From an uncultured Lachnospiraceae bacterium (lineage in GTDB: Bacteria; Bacillota; Clostridia; Lachnospirales; Lachnospiraceae): a DNA stretch of 15,569 nucleotides. Positions 1 through 7,696 of the stretch are shown piece after piece; the stretch's first letter is position 1; the number at the start of each line of letters is the position of its first letter. The position numbers and the translations under genes are program-made. The stretch lies in contig CALAEX010000065.1 in the NCBI GenBank assembly GCA_937891165.1, forward strand, positions 1 through 15,569, in the 5' to 3' direction. Under the pieces are notes generated by a model, which saw only the letters and a list, made by a program, of their open reading frames with translations, searched no databases and was not told the DNA's origin.

Positions 1-47
1 AAGTACAGTGTTTTTAATGATTTAAGTCCTATTTTTCAATAACATAT

Positions 48-93
48 ATAGCCGATTCATCTCATGACTAAAGTCACGAGTGTTCTCGGCTAT
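48..93. terminator. Hairpin, probable terminator after the Hsp70 operon
   Basis: An 8-bp outer stem (ATAGCCGA at 48-55 with TCGGCTAT at 86-93) encloses a second 9-bp stem with one mismatch (61-69 with 72-80). The hairpin starts 14 bases past the Hsp70 stop codon. The T-run is clearer on the plus strand (TTTTAT after 93) than on the minus strand, so it could serve both directions or mainly a gene left of the window. Confidence 0.6.
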
Positions 94-107
94 TTTATAA
101 AACAATA

Positions 108-2927
108 TTATTTTTCTAGCTTAGTCAATAAGAACTGCTCCTCATCCTCATTGAGTGAATCCCCATTAATCATTTTCCTTGCCACTTCTCTAGGTTTTTC
201 GCATTTCATTGTAACCAACACAGAATAGTAATCCTCGGTATCTCGAATCACTTGCAATACTTCCTGAATTACCATGAAACTCATTTCCGTTTCTTGCTGT
301 CTTTGGTCACAAATACAACCCAATGCCAAAATACAACAAGTCAATTCTTCTGTTGTCAATCTACCTGTCCGAATCACTTCACAAAGGTCTTTTACAATAT
401 TTTCCTCTGTTTGCGGTGACAAAATAGAAATTCCATCTTTGCGTAAAGCAACTCCTATGGCATAAGAACTAAATTGAAGATTACTTCCAAAATTTCTTTT
501 TACTTGTTTTACATCTCGTTCAAATTCCTCTTGTAACCAAGATAAATCCGTTCTTGTTTTTGCATGAGTATATAAACACGCCTGCAAATATCTTGAAGAA
601 TCATGTAATTGTGACAGTTCACTTAATTGTTCAAAACTTCCACATACACTCAATGTCAGAATTGCTTGAATATTAGTAGAAACCTTTGGTCCTCCCATCG
701 AAAATCCATGTAAATCCGCACTAATCTGACTCATACATGCTGCTGCCAATTTCTTCTTTTCTGACTCTTTCCAGCTATATGCTGTCTTCCTTGCAATAAT
801 AAACAATCTCTGTCTTGGTTCTTCACTAGAGGCATTACTAAGAGCATCTAACACCGCTTCCGCAAATTCTTCTTTATTTCCGGCATTACAAATATTAGAA
901 ACAGAATTAGAAATTCTTTTTGCCAAATTACTTTTTTCTTGTTTTTGTCTACACTTTTCATAATTTTGGCATAGCTGAAGCATATTGTTGATTTCTGCTT
1001 TTGGCTGTAACTTTGTTCCACTTGGAGCAATAAACTTTGACTTTATTTTAGTACGCTCACTATTATCAATCGCAATTTCTACATATCCTTCTTCTATCTT
1101 TTGACTACCAAATGCATCTTTACTTGTCCACGCTTTCATCGTAATTACTTTATTACTACCCATATAAATCATAAAGGCAATAAATGCACCATTTGGATAT
1201 GTTTGCTTAAACGAAATATTTCCATTTGCTATAATACGATACGTACCATCTAAGTTTTGACTCTTAATTGGAATTGCAATCTTATTTTGTCCTGGCTCTA
1301 TTTTAAATCCTGTCATCACTTTAGAAGTATATGGCAATTCTGCTCCTGTTGGAATAATCATATGTACTGCACCATTTTTTACACCTAAATATAAGCTGTC
1401 ATTTAAAATGGTATTGCCCCATTGAATTGCCATATATGGCATTGTTTTCTTTGGAATTTCTTGTTCCTTCTCTGCCACATAAGGTTCTGTAAAACGTTCT
1501 TTTACTGTTTGTACAGTAGGTTCTACTTCTTGTATTCCAACTAACTTCATATCATCTTGCATTTGCTCATATTTATGCAAATAATAATGATATACTGCTG
1601 CACCTCTCGCTACTGCTTGGTCTGGGTCTAGAGCTACAATTGGTTCAAACCCAAAAAACTCTTTCAAACGGTCTGTAATCATATAAAATTTAGACATACC
1701 ACCATTTACAATGACAGCATCTACCACTACAGACTCCGTTCCTAATTTTTCAGATGCTTTATGTAATACATCTAAAATCGGATAAATAATATTTCTTGTA
1801 TTTGTTATACTATTTATTCTTTTATAATCATGAAACGATAAATCAAAAGCCATAAACGTAGAAAGAATATCTTCTACTTCTTCTTTTGTAAAAGTATCGT
1901 CATACGAATAGCCAATACCACCCATATTACCACCTGTGGTAATTTCGATATCTTCATCTTCATCGTCCCAACCAGAGCTGTAATCTTCTCCACAACGCTC
2001 ATTTAAATCTAATTTTAAATGTTCTGCGTATACTCGAAGTTGTGGCATAATTACTTTTTCTTCTTGACGAAGTTTTAATACTACTTCAGGATGATTAGAA
2101 AATTGTTTTAAATAACGTTTATACATGGCTTTTGCGATTTCTTCATCAAAATCATCTCCACCAAGCAACGTATAACGGTTCGTTGCTATTTCGTTTACTT
2201 TTAAAACATCCTCCATTCCTTCTCTTCTTTTAATTTCATGCATTGTAATATCTAGTGTTCCACCACCTAAATCAAACACTAGCACATTTTTTGGTTCACT
2301 CAAGTCTAAAATTCGACTTGAAATTTCTCCATTTCTAATTTGATTGATTAAATCATAAATAACCGCATTTGGTTCTGATAATAATACAGCTCTCTCACTT
2401 CCATCTGCATTTTTTACTTTAATTCCTGCTAATTCTGCCGCATCTCTTGTTGCCTTACACATCGCTGAGTCAAAATTTGCAGGTACAGTAATAACTGCAT
2501 CTGTAATTTCACAACGATAAATTCTAGAAGCTTCTTTCAACATATGTTTTAAAATTCTAGAAGATATTTCGGCTGGTGTTTTGTCTGGTATATCAGGAGA
2601 TAACCCTTGTGCTTCTGGTCTTCCCATCTGACTTTTAATCGACTTTGCTACTAAATGAGGTCTCAGTGGATATTGCATTTTGGCAAAATCTCCTACTAAT
2701 GGCTCATAATTTTTCTCCTGTCTATAATAAATACAGGATGGCAACGTTGGCTTTTTCATTTTTGCCAATTTTGCATCTCCTGACATTCCATTATACATAT
2801 CAACTGCTCGTGAAATTTCTACTACTTTACTAACGGCATCCCCATTTGGTTTTTCATTGATAGTTGCTAGAACCGAATTGGTCGTTCCCAAATCGATTCC
2901 AACACACAAATCATTATGTTCTGTCAT
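108..2927 (-). CDS. Divergent Hsp70-family chaperone with long C-terminal helical extension
   Basis: A cytoplasmic Hsp70-type ATPase, expected to bind unfolded or specific client proteins in an ATP cycle. The actin-like ATPase domain is complete: phosphate-1 motif DLGTTNS (12-18), VPANFD (148-153), SEPNAV (184-189), phosphate-2 motif DLGGGTLDI (219-227), adenosine motif IVNGGMSKF (406-414) and the DPDQAVARGAA segment (434-444). A beta-rich region at about 490-620 fits a substrate-binding domain. At 939 aa it is about 300 longer than DnaK: the lid region from about 640 is replaced by helical, repeat-like sequence without the acidic DnaK tail. An acidic and glycine-rich insertion lies near 311-346. 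The ATG is preceded by AGGAGG and overlaps the upstream stop by one base (TAATG), so it is translationally coupled to the GrpE-like gene. It is not the housekeeping dnaK, judging by length, divergence and the absence of dnaJ. Its client is unknown. Confidence 0.93.
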   Translation of the reverse strand: MTEHNDLCVGIDLGTTNSVLATINEKPNGDAVSKVVEISRAVDMYNGMSGDAKLAKMKKPTLPSCIYYRQEKNYEPLVGDFAKMQYPLRPHLVAKSIKSQMGRPEAQGLSPDIPDKTPAEISSRILKHMLKEASRIYRCEITDAVITVPANFDSAMCKATRDAAELAGIKVKNADGSERAVLLSEPNAVIYDLINQIRNGEISSRILDLSEPKNVLVFDLGGGTLDITMHEIKRREGMEDVLKVNEIATNRYTLLGGDDFDEEIAKAMYKRYLKQFSNHPEVVLKLRQEEKVIMPQLRVYAEHLKLDLNERCGEDYSSGWDDEDEDIEITTGGNMGGIGYSYDDTFTKEEVEDILSTFMAFDLSFHDYKRINSITNTRNIIYPILDVLHKASEKLGTESVVVDAVIVNGGMSKFYMITDRLKEFFGFEPIVALDPDQAVARGAAVYHYYLHKYEQMQDDMKLVGIQEVEPTVQTVKERFTEPYVAEKEQEIPKKTMPYMAIQWGNTILNDSLYLGVKNGAVHMIIPTGAELPYTSKVMTGFKIEPGQNKIAIPIKSQNLDGTYRIIANGNISFKQTYPNGAFIAFMIYMGSNKVITMKAWTSKDAFGSQKIEEGYVEIAIDNSERTKIKSKFIAPSGTKLQPKAEINNMLQLCQNYEKCRQKQEKSNLAKRISNSVSNICNAGNKEEFAEAVLDALSNASSEEPRQRLFIIARKTAYSWKESEKKKLAAACMSQISADLHGFSMGGPKVSTNIQAILTLSVCGSFEQLSELSQLHDSSRYLQACLYTHAKTRTDLSWLQEEFERDVKQVKRNFGSNLQFSSYAIGVALRKDGISILSPQTEENIVKDLCEVIRTGRLTTEELTCCILALGCICDQRQQETEMSFMVIQEVLQVIRDTEDYYSVLVTMKCEKPREVARKMINGDSLNEDEEQFLLTKLEK

Positions 2928-4018
2928 TATTGTTCCTCCTTCACTTTGGGTCTAGAAATCTGTAATTCCTTATCTTTATAAATCCAACCTGGAGAAACTA
3001 CTCGCACTTTCTTTATTTCTTCTGGATTGACAAAAGGTGTTCCTTCATAATTACAAAATTCTACATCCGATGCCGTCACTTCCTTTGTTGCACTCACTTT
3101 CATAATTGGTTCAATATGACTATCTCTTACAAACTGAATTAACTTTTTCACTGTAATTAATAAACCATTGATTTCTATTGGTAATTCATAATTTTTCTTT
3201 CTTAATTCGTCAATTCCTTTTCTGACTACTAATAATTCATCTAAAATACATCCATATTTTTCTGAATTTAAACGTGCAAAAAAATCTGCTAATTCTTTTA
3301 CTTTACTTGCCTCTAATTGCTCTGCAAATTCTTCTTGTAAATCTTGAAGCATTGTATTAGAACGCTCTAATAATCTTTCTAACTGCTCAATTCTCTTTAT
3401 TGCCTGTTCTTGTGTCATTTGAGGCTCTTGTTTATTCGTTTGTGTTTTCTTTTTATTTTCTTTTGTTTGTGAAAAACTATATACATCACTAATCGCATCT
3501 GAAATATCATAGAAAAAATATTTTGCAAGCGTATTTCCTAATAAATGCAGACTACTAATATCTCCAAATATATCAATTTCTGGATACTTCTCATAAATCA
3601 TAATCGCTGCCATACGCTCTTGAGAATCATGTTTCTTACCATTTGCAAGTGCAGGTTCTTTTCTTCTCTTTTCATACTTTTCAAAAGCATCTTTCTTTCC
3701 TACTACTGCCCCACCAAAAAAAGTTGCCACGTCACTTGCCCACTGCAATAATTCTTTTCTCTCTTTTGGATTTGCCATTCTTCTACTTCTAAAAACTTGA
3801 ATTACTTCATCCCCCGTAAGAGTATAACCATACTTTTCATTCATTGCACTCGCACACTTTGTTGGACCTAAATCAAAATCATGACATAAAATAGAAAACA
3901 GACGATTTTCCATTTTAATATCTTCTTTTACTTGACTTCCACGCTTAACCTTACGAAGCATACCATCATGAATTTGCTTCATTACTTCATTTACTTTTTG
4001 TTCTTTTACATTAATCAT
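2927..4018 (-). CDS. Coiled-coil protein with GrpE-like C-terminus, putative Hsp70 exchange factor
   Basis: This 363-aa protein is probably the nucleotide-exchange or co-chaperone partner of the adjacent Hsp70. The N-terminal 120 residues are helical and basic with no recognised fold. A Lys/Thr/Gln linker follows at about 185-200, then a predicted coiled coil at about 203-275. The C-terminal part resembles GrpE: a helix LLITVKKLIQFVRDSHIEPI (286-305) recalls the GrpE segment ending in '..GVEPI', and 340-360 (VVSPGWIYKDKELQISRPKV) recalls the conserved GrpE tail 'GY..kdrvlRpAkV'. The resemblance is by eye and the protein is about twice the length of GrpE. The start has a GGAGGT site five bases upstream. 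The gene ends in TAATG overlapping the Hsp70 start and begins 15 bp after the hydrolase gene. The GrpE assignment is an inference from sequence pattern plus operon context. Confidence 0.6.
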   Translation of the reverse strand: MINVKEQKVNEVMKQIHDGMLRKVKRGSQVKEDIKMENRLFSILCHDFDLGPTKCASAMNEKYGYTLTGDEVIQVFRSRRMANPKERKELLQWASDVATFFGGAVVGKKDAFEKYEKRRKEPALANGKKHDSQERMAAIMIYEKYPEIDIFGDISSLHLLGNTLAKYFFYDISDAISDVYSFSQTKENKKKTQTNKQEPQMTQEQAIKRIEQLERLLERSNTMLQDLQEEFAEQLEASKVKELADFFARLNSEKYGCILDELLVVRKGIDELRKKNYELPIEINGLLITVKKLIQFVRDSHIEPIMKVSATKEVTASDVEFCNYEGTPFVNPEEIKKVRVVSPGWIYKDKELQISRPKVKEEQ

Positions 4019-4033
4019 GAGTTACCTCCAACA

Positions 4034-5176
4034 CTATAATTGATATATTTCTTTTTCTTCTGCAAATATAAATTGTGTTCTGCATTCTCCATCTAACATC
4101 ATAGTTTGTTCTATTGTTTCATCCAATGGAGAATATTCCTTCGCACAATGCACAAGCACTGCTTTCTTTGGGTTTACTTTCTTAATAAATTCTTTCATGT
4201 CCGAAAAGTCTTCATGTAATGAAAAATCTACATTGACTTCTTGATAAAAATGATTCCTTTGATGATATGTATTTGCTGTTATATAAATATGAGGTTCTTT
4301 TGGAAATCCTACTCGATTATTTACTGTTAAAATAGGAATTGACAGTTGCTCCATTTTTCTGACAACATCCATAATAGACTCATCTAAATAAATCGGAATT
4401 TGACTCATATTCCATTCATTTAATGTTTTTAAAAATTCAATTCCCTTACTTAATTGAGGAACACGACAAAGAATTGATTTTTTCTTACTTTCTACAAATC
4501 GCAATACATGCTGTACTGTCTTAAAAAGTGCATCTGTATTTTTTACATAGTCTGGATGTTTTGCATGTAATCCACACATAATGACCGTATCAATATTTAA
4601 ATTATCTGGTATCATACATCCACCTGTCAATGCTGTTTTTTGCAAAGAATAATCTCCAGTATACAAAATTCTCCTTTTTCCGACCTCAAACAACATCATC
4701 ATTGCCCCAGGAAGATGTCCTGCGGGTAAAAATGTCACTTTGTATTTTCCAAAATCCATCTGTTTCATATAACTTACTTTTGCTACTTTTTCTAATATTG
4801 ATTGTGCAGCTAATCTTTTATTTTCATCTTCCCTACTAGAACGCAAATAATTTCGGTCATACAATTGATATTCTGATAACATTGCCGTAATTTCCGTCAT
4901 ATACACATTTGCTTTGGTTGCTTGTTTCATCAATTTTAATAAATATCCAATGTGGTCTGTATGTGCATGGGATATATAAATCTGGTCTATTTGATTCATA
5001 CTTTGAAGAAAAGGCGAAGTAATCAAAGAATATAAATCTGGCTCAAAGAGCATTCCATTTTCTTTACCTACTCCCGCATCTAAAATCAAATTCGTATCTT
5101 CCAAACGTAAATAGTAACAACTCGCCCCAACTCGTTGTCCACCTCCAAGTGGCATAAAATATATGCCCTTTCGCAT
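4034..5176 (-). CDS. Metallo-beta-lactamase-fold hydrolase, beta-CASP RNase-like
   Basis: A 380-aa soluble protein with the zinc-binding motif HAHTDH at 70-75, a second metal ligand at GHLPGAMMM (153-161) and GDYS at 174-177. Near the C-terminus VLVHCAKEYSPL resembles the late histidine motif of beta-CASP nucleases. The GHxxGA pattern after a ~75-residue insertion fits the beta-CASP branch (RNase J, CPSF-73-like), which cuts RNA or DNA. The usual ESTYGD motif is replaced by CGLHAKHPD, so the substrate could differ. The start chosen is the ATG at 5174-5176 because AGAAGGTGA precedes it with good spacing and MRKGIYFMPLGGG begins the fold. The upstream in-frame ATG at 5237-5239 would translate a DNA palindrome into a cysteine-rich leader and has no good ribosome site. 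First gene of the Hsp70 operon. Confidence 0.85.
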   Translation of the reverse strand: MRKGIYFMPLGGGQRVGASCYYLRLEDTNLILDAGVGKENGMLFEPDLYSLITSPFLQSMNQIDQIYISHAHTDHIGYLLKLMKQATKANVYMTEITAMLSEYQLYDRNYLRSSREDENKRLAAQSILEKVAKVSYMKQMDFGKYKVTFLPAGHLPGAMMMLFEVGKRRILYTGDYSLQKTALTGGCMIPDNLNIDTVIMCGLHAKHPDYVKNTDALFKTVQHVLRFVESKKKSILCRVPQLSKGIEFLKTLNEWNMSQIPIYLDESIMDVVRKMEQLSIPILTVNNRVGFPKEPHIYITANTYHQRNHFYQEVNVDFSLHEDFSDMKEFIKKVNPKKAVLVHCAKEYSPLDETIEQTMMLDGECRTQFIFAEEKEIYQL

Positions 5177-5199
5177 TGTATCACCTTCTTCCCTTTGTT

Positions 5200-5238
5200 T
5201 GGAACACATGGAACAATTCCATTGTTCCAAATGTTCCA
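5200..5238. promoter_or_regulatory. Palindromic operator with four TGGAACA half-sites
   Basis: Two direct copies of TGGAACA nine bases apart (5200-5206, 5209-5215) are mirrored by two inverted copies TGTTCCA (5223-5229, 5232-5238). The whole 39 bp is almost perfectly palindromic. It lies between the likely transcription start and the Shine-Dalgarno site of the hydrolase gene. This layout fits an operator bound by a dimer of dimers. A leader-RNA hairpin is the alternative. Confidence 0.7.
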
Positions 5239-5249
5239 TACTATTTTAT

Positions 5250-5278
5250 ATCATAACATTTAGAAAGAAATTATACAA
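5250..5278 (-). promoter_or_regulatory. Candidate promoter of the MBL/GrpE-like/Hsp70 operon
   Basis: Reading the minus strand, TTGTAT (5278-5273), a 17-base spacer and TATGAT (5255-5250) fit a sigma-A promoter with a moderate -35. Transcription would begin about at the edge of the TGGAACA palindrome. An overlapping alternative -10, TATAAT, lies at 5275-5270 with a weaker -35. Confidence 0.45.
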
Positions 5279-5330
5279 TAAAAATACTATGATTTTAATT
5301 TCAAATGTTAATATTTAGATTTATAATTGA

Positions 5331-5467
5331 AAACTCCTTGTAAATTTATATCTATTAGGACACGCTCTCGCTCGGGATGAAACGGAGCAGTACTAGGCTC
5401 GAAAAGACCTCGCCAAGGACTGCCGTTTCTTAACGGTCCTAATTAGATATAAACTTACAAGGAGTTT
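5331..5467. repeat. 137-bp long-stem inverted-repeat element (MITE-like or structured RNA)
   Basis: The left arm 5331-5361 and right arm 5436-5467 pair over 31 bp with one mismatch and one bulged base, beginning AAACTCCTTG and ending CAAGGAGTTT. Inside is a second stem (GAAACG with CGTTTC, then GCAGT with ACTGC) around a GC-rich loop. The interior is much more GC-rich than the flanks. No clear target-site duplication is visible. It lies 23 bp beyond the stop of the zinc-ribbon gene, so it may also end that transcript. It could be a non-autonomous mobile element or a structured RNA. Confidence 0.7.
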
Positions 5468-5490
5468 GCCAAGATATTGATAAGCCAAAA

Positions 5491-6165
5491 TTAAATATGA
5501 AATCTTCTTTTTAATTCTAGACAGGCTCTTCTGCCTCCAATCATGATTGTTCCAAGGAATAAGAAAGCAGAAACTACAAGTGGCAAAAATGCCATCTGCC
5601 CATTTTTTTCTAATCCTAGGAGATAAAGAATCACTGGAATTACACTACATAGTATCATAAAAATCTGTGACATAAGATAACTTTGCCAGTTTCTGCGGTT
5701 ATAAATCATCAGTACAATAATTCCAATATCTACCATTAAAATTCCTGAAGAGATGACATAATCTACTGACCAACCTCGATATCCTGTTGCAAAGTCCACT
5801 CCAATCGCAACTAAAACAGTTACTAAAGTCACTACAATCGTTTTACTTTGATAGCCTGTCTTTCCAAGAACCGCATAACGAAGTACCGTATAGAAATACA
5901 ATAAAATCAATCCTATGACAATACTCCAAGTAGGTTCTGCGTTTCTTGCAATATCCATACCAAGTAATACAAATTCAATCAAAATAACACAAAATAAATA
6001 CAATCTACTAATCAACAAAAGCTTTTGTGTTTTCAATCTAGCATTTGGATACATATTTTCTAATTCTTCGTTCTGTTCAAGCACAGAACGACATAACGGA
6101 CAAATTTCTGTTTCATCTAATATTTCAACTTTACATTTATGACATCTACTCATAATTGACCCCAT
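5491..6165 (-). CDS. Zinc-ribbon membrane protein, DUF6320-like
   Basis: This 224-aa protein has two CxxC pairs near the N-terminus (CHKC and CPLC, residues 8-25), typical of a small zinc ribbon. About six hydrophobic helices follow from about residue 48 to 215, and the tail is basic. This matches proteins annotated DUF6320, as recalled, which often stand next to an alcohol-acetyltransferase-like gene as here. The function is unknown; a membrane partner or sensor for the acyltransferase is an inference. The start overlaps the upstream gene by 20 bp from the first ATG (6163-6165). An internal ATG at 6151-6153, with GGGG upstream and an 8-bp overlap, is an equally good start. The two genes form an operon. 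Confidence 0.8.
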   Translation of the reverse strand: MGSIMSRCHKCKVEILDETEICPLCRSVLEQNEELENMYPNARLKTQKLLLISRLYLFCVILIEFVLLGMDIARNAEPTWSIVIGLILLYFYTVLRYAVLGKTGYQSKTIVVTLVTVLVAIGVDFATGYRGWSVDYVISSGILMVDIGIIVLMIYNRRNWQSYLMSQIFMILCSVIPVILYLLGLEKNGQMAFLPLVVSAFLFLGTIMIGGRRACLELKRRFHI

Positions 6166-7486
6166 TACTTTCTAATTCAATGTGTAAACCATCTGCGGAA
6201 AGTTTCGTAAAAAAACCTCTTTGTATGGACGTGTCTTTCAAATCATAACTAAACGTAAACACTAACGTATCTCCATAAGAACAAATTGTACCTTTATTAT
6301 GTTGACCTTTTGATATCGTTAAAAACACATGCACTTGTTCTACATAAGATTGATATGGTTCTTCCATTACAATCTTTCCTACATTCGTAATTGTTGCTGT
6401 ATTCGCAAGTGCCGCCTTCGTATAAATTCGACGCATTGCCATATTTTTAAAGACTAAAGGAACTGCTCTTGCAATCCAAATTTTTTCATTCGACACATTA
6501 TAAGAAAACAATTTTTCTAAATGTTCCCTGCTTAATTGACTTTTTAAACTTTCTTGAACAATCTGAAGCACTTCCTCAAAAGAATAACTTTCTTTTTCTG
6601 GACAAAATTCCGCAGATATCATAGTAAAAAAGTTTTTTGTCGTAATAGAATCAAAATAAGGACGTAAATTTACAGGCACTGCAACTCGAATTGGCTTTTT
6701 GGATGGCATTCCTTTTAGACACTCGGTATAAACACTCCAAATATACGTGCTTACTAAATATTCATTGATACTTGCATAATAGGAAGCACAAACCTTCTTT
6801 AATTCTGAAATTTTCATATAACCATGAAGAACACCTAATTCCCCTGCACGGAGTTTTTCCCCTTTAATTAAATAGGCTTTTTGTTGTTTATAACTATTCT
6901 TCGCACTTTTTTTATAATTTTTTAAAAAGCTATCTTCCCGATTTAAGGAAGTATGATGTGTCAAAGAATCACTCACTTTTGTACTAAGTTCGGAATATCG
7001 TATTCGTAAATATTGATACGTCAGCTCTCGTAAAAAATTGATAGCACCCATACCATCCGTTAATACATGAAATACTTCTAAATTGATACGATATTTATAA
7101 TAAGTTACTCGAAATAAATAACTATTATTTTTATTTGGACGAATATAACGGCAAGGAAAACGCTCCTCTTCTTTTACTCTCGGTGCTGGTTTTCCGTTCT
7201 CCTCAAAATAATACCAAAAGACACCAATTCTCATTCTTAAATTAAATCCATCAAATTTCGGTAGTACAATATCTAACGCTTGTTGTAAAAGCTCTGGCTC
7301 AATATAATCTTTCAATGTAACACTAAAACGATATACATTACTCATATTTTCTCCAGCAATTGCTGGAAAAAGATGTGCTGTATTGTCTAATCGCTCCCAA
7401 CGAATATCTTTGGCTGGCACTCGATATTTCTTTGTATTTTTTTTCTGATTATCTTCTAATAATATCTGATTTGATTTTTTTCTCAT
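6146..7486 (-). CDS. Alcohol acetyltransferase/condensation-domain-like acyltransferase
   Basis: A 446-aa protein of the chloramphenicol-acetyltransferase-like superfamily that includes alcohol acetyltransferases and NRPS condensation domains. The catalytic HxxxDG motif is intact as HVLTDG at residues 140-145. A conserved-looking segment near RVAVPVNLRPYF (about 270) is also typical. Such enzymes move an acyl group from a thioester to an alcohol or amine; substrates cannot be deduced here. There is no carrier protein or adenylation domain nearby, so a stand-alone acyltransferase is more likely than peptide synthesis. The N-terminus is Lys/Asn-rich and probably flexible. The start has TGAGG upstream. 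It is transcribed first and overlaps the zinc-ribbon membrane gene. Confidence 0.8.
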   Translation of the reverse strand: MRKKSNQILLEDNQKKNTKKYRVPAKDIRWERLDNTAHLFPAIAGENMSNVYRFSVTLKDYIEPELLQQALDIVLPKFDGFNLRMRIGVFWYYFEENGKPAPRVKEEERFPCRYIRPNKNNSYLFRVTYYKYRINLEVFHVLTDGMGAINFLRELTYQYLRIRYSELSTKVSDSLTHHTSLNREDSFLKNYKKSAKNSYKQQKAYLIKGEKLRAGELGVLHGYMKISELKKVCASYYASINEYLVSTYIWSVYTECLKGMPSKKPIRVAVPVNLRPYFDSITTKNFFTMISAEFCPEKESYSFEEVLQIVQESLKSQLSREHLEKLFSYNVSNEKIWIARAVPLVFKNMAMRRIYTKAALANTATITNVGKIVMEEPYQSYVEQVHVFLTISKGQHNKGTICSYGDTLVFTFSYDLKDTSIQRGFFTKLSADGLHIELESNGVNYE

Positions 7487-7540
7487 AACGCCTCATTTCT
7501 ATGATATTTTATCTTACTACAGCAGTAATTTCTAGGCACT

Positions 7541-7546
7541 ATTATA
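7541..7546 (-). promoter_or_regulatory. Possible -10 box of the acyltransferase operon
   Basis: A perfect TATAAT on the minus strand lies 54 bases before the acyltransferase start. No convincing -35 was found at 16-18 bases upstream, where the DNA is T-rich, so the call is tentative. The rest of 7487-7696 shows no gene. Confidence 0.35.
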
Positions 7547-7696
7547 ATACAAAAAATCAGAAAAAACAGCCCCATTCTAAAAAGTTTCCAAATAGTAAAA
7601 AAAGGAAGATTTATTATTCATATATAAAAAAGAAGAAGTTACAGCAAAGGATGCGTATAAACCATAACAAAGAAATAACCTCTTTTTACTATATTT

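Noticed and set aside
108..2927. Housekeeping dnaK
   Set aside because: Length of 939 aa, an acidic insertion, a non-DnaK C-terminus, no dnaJ nearby and an unusual operon all argue against it.
5177..5239. Longer start for the metallo-beta-lactamase-fold gene giving a cysteine-containing leader
   Set aside because: The leader is a translation of the TGGAACA palindrome and has no good ribosome site. AGAAGGTGA before the ATG at 5174-5176 and the fold start decide for the shorter form.
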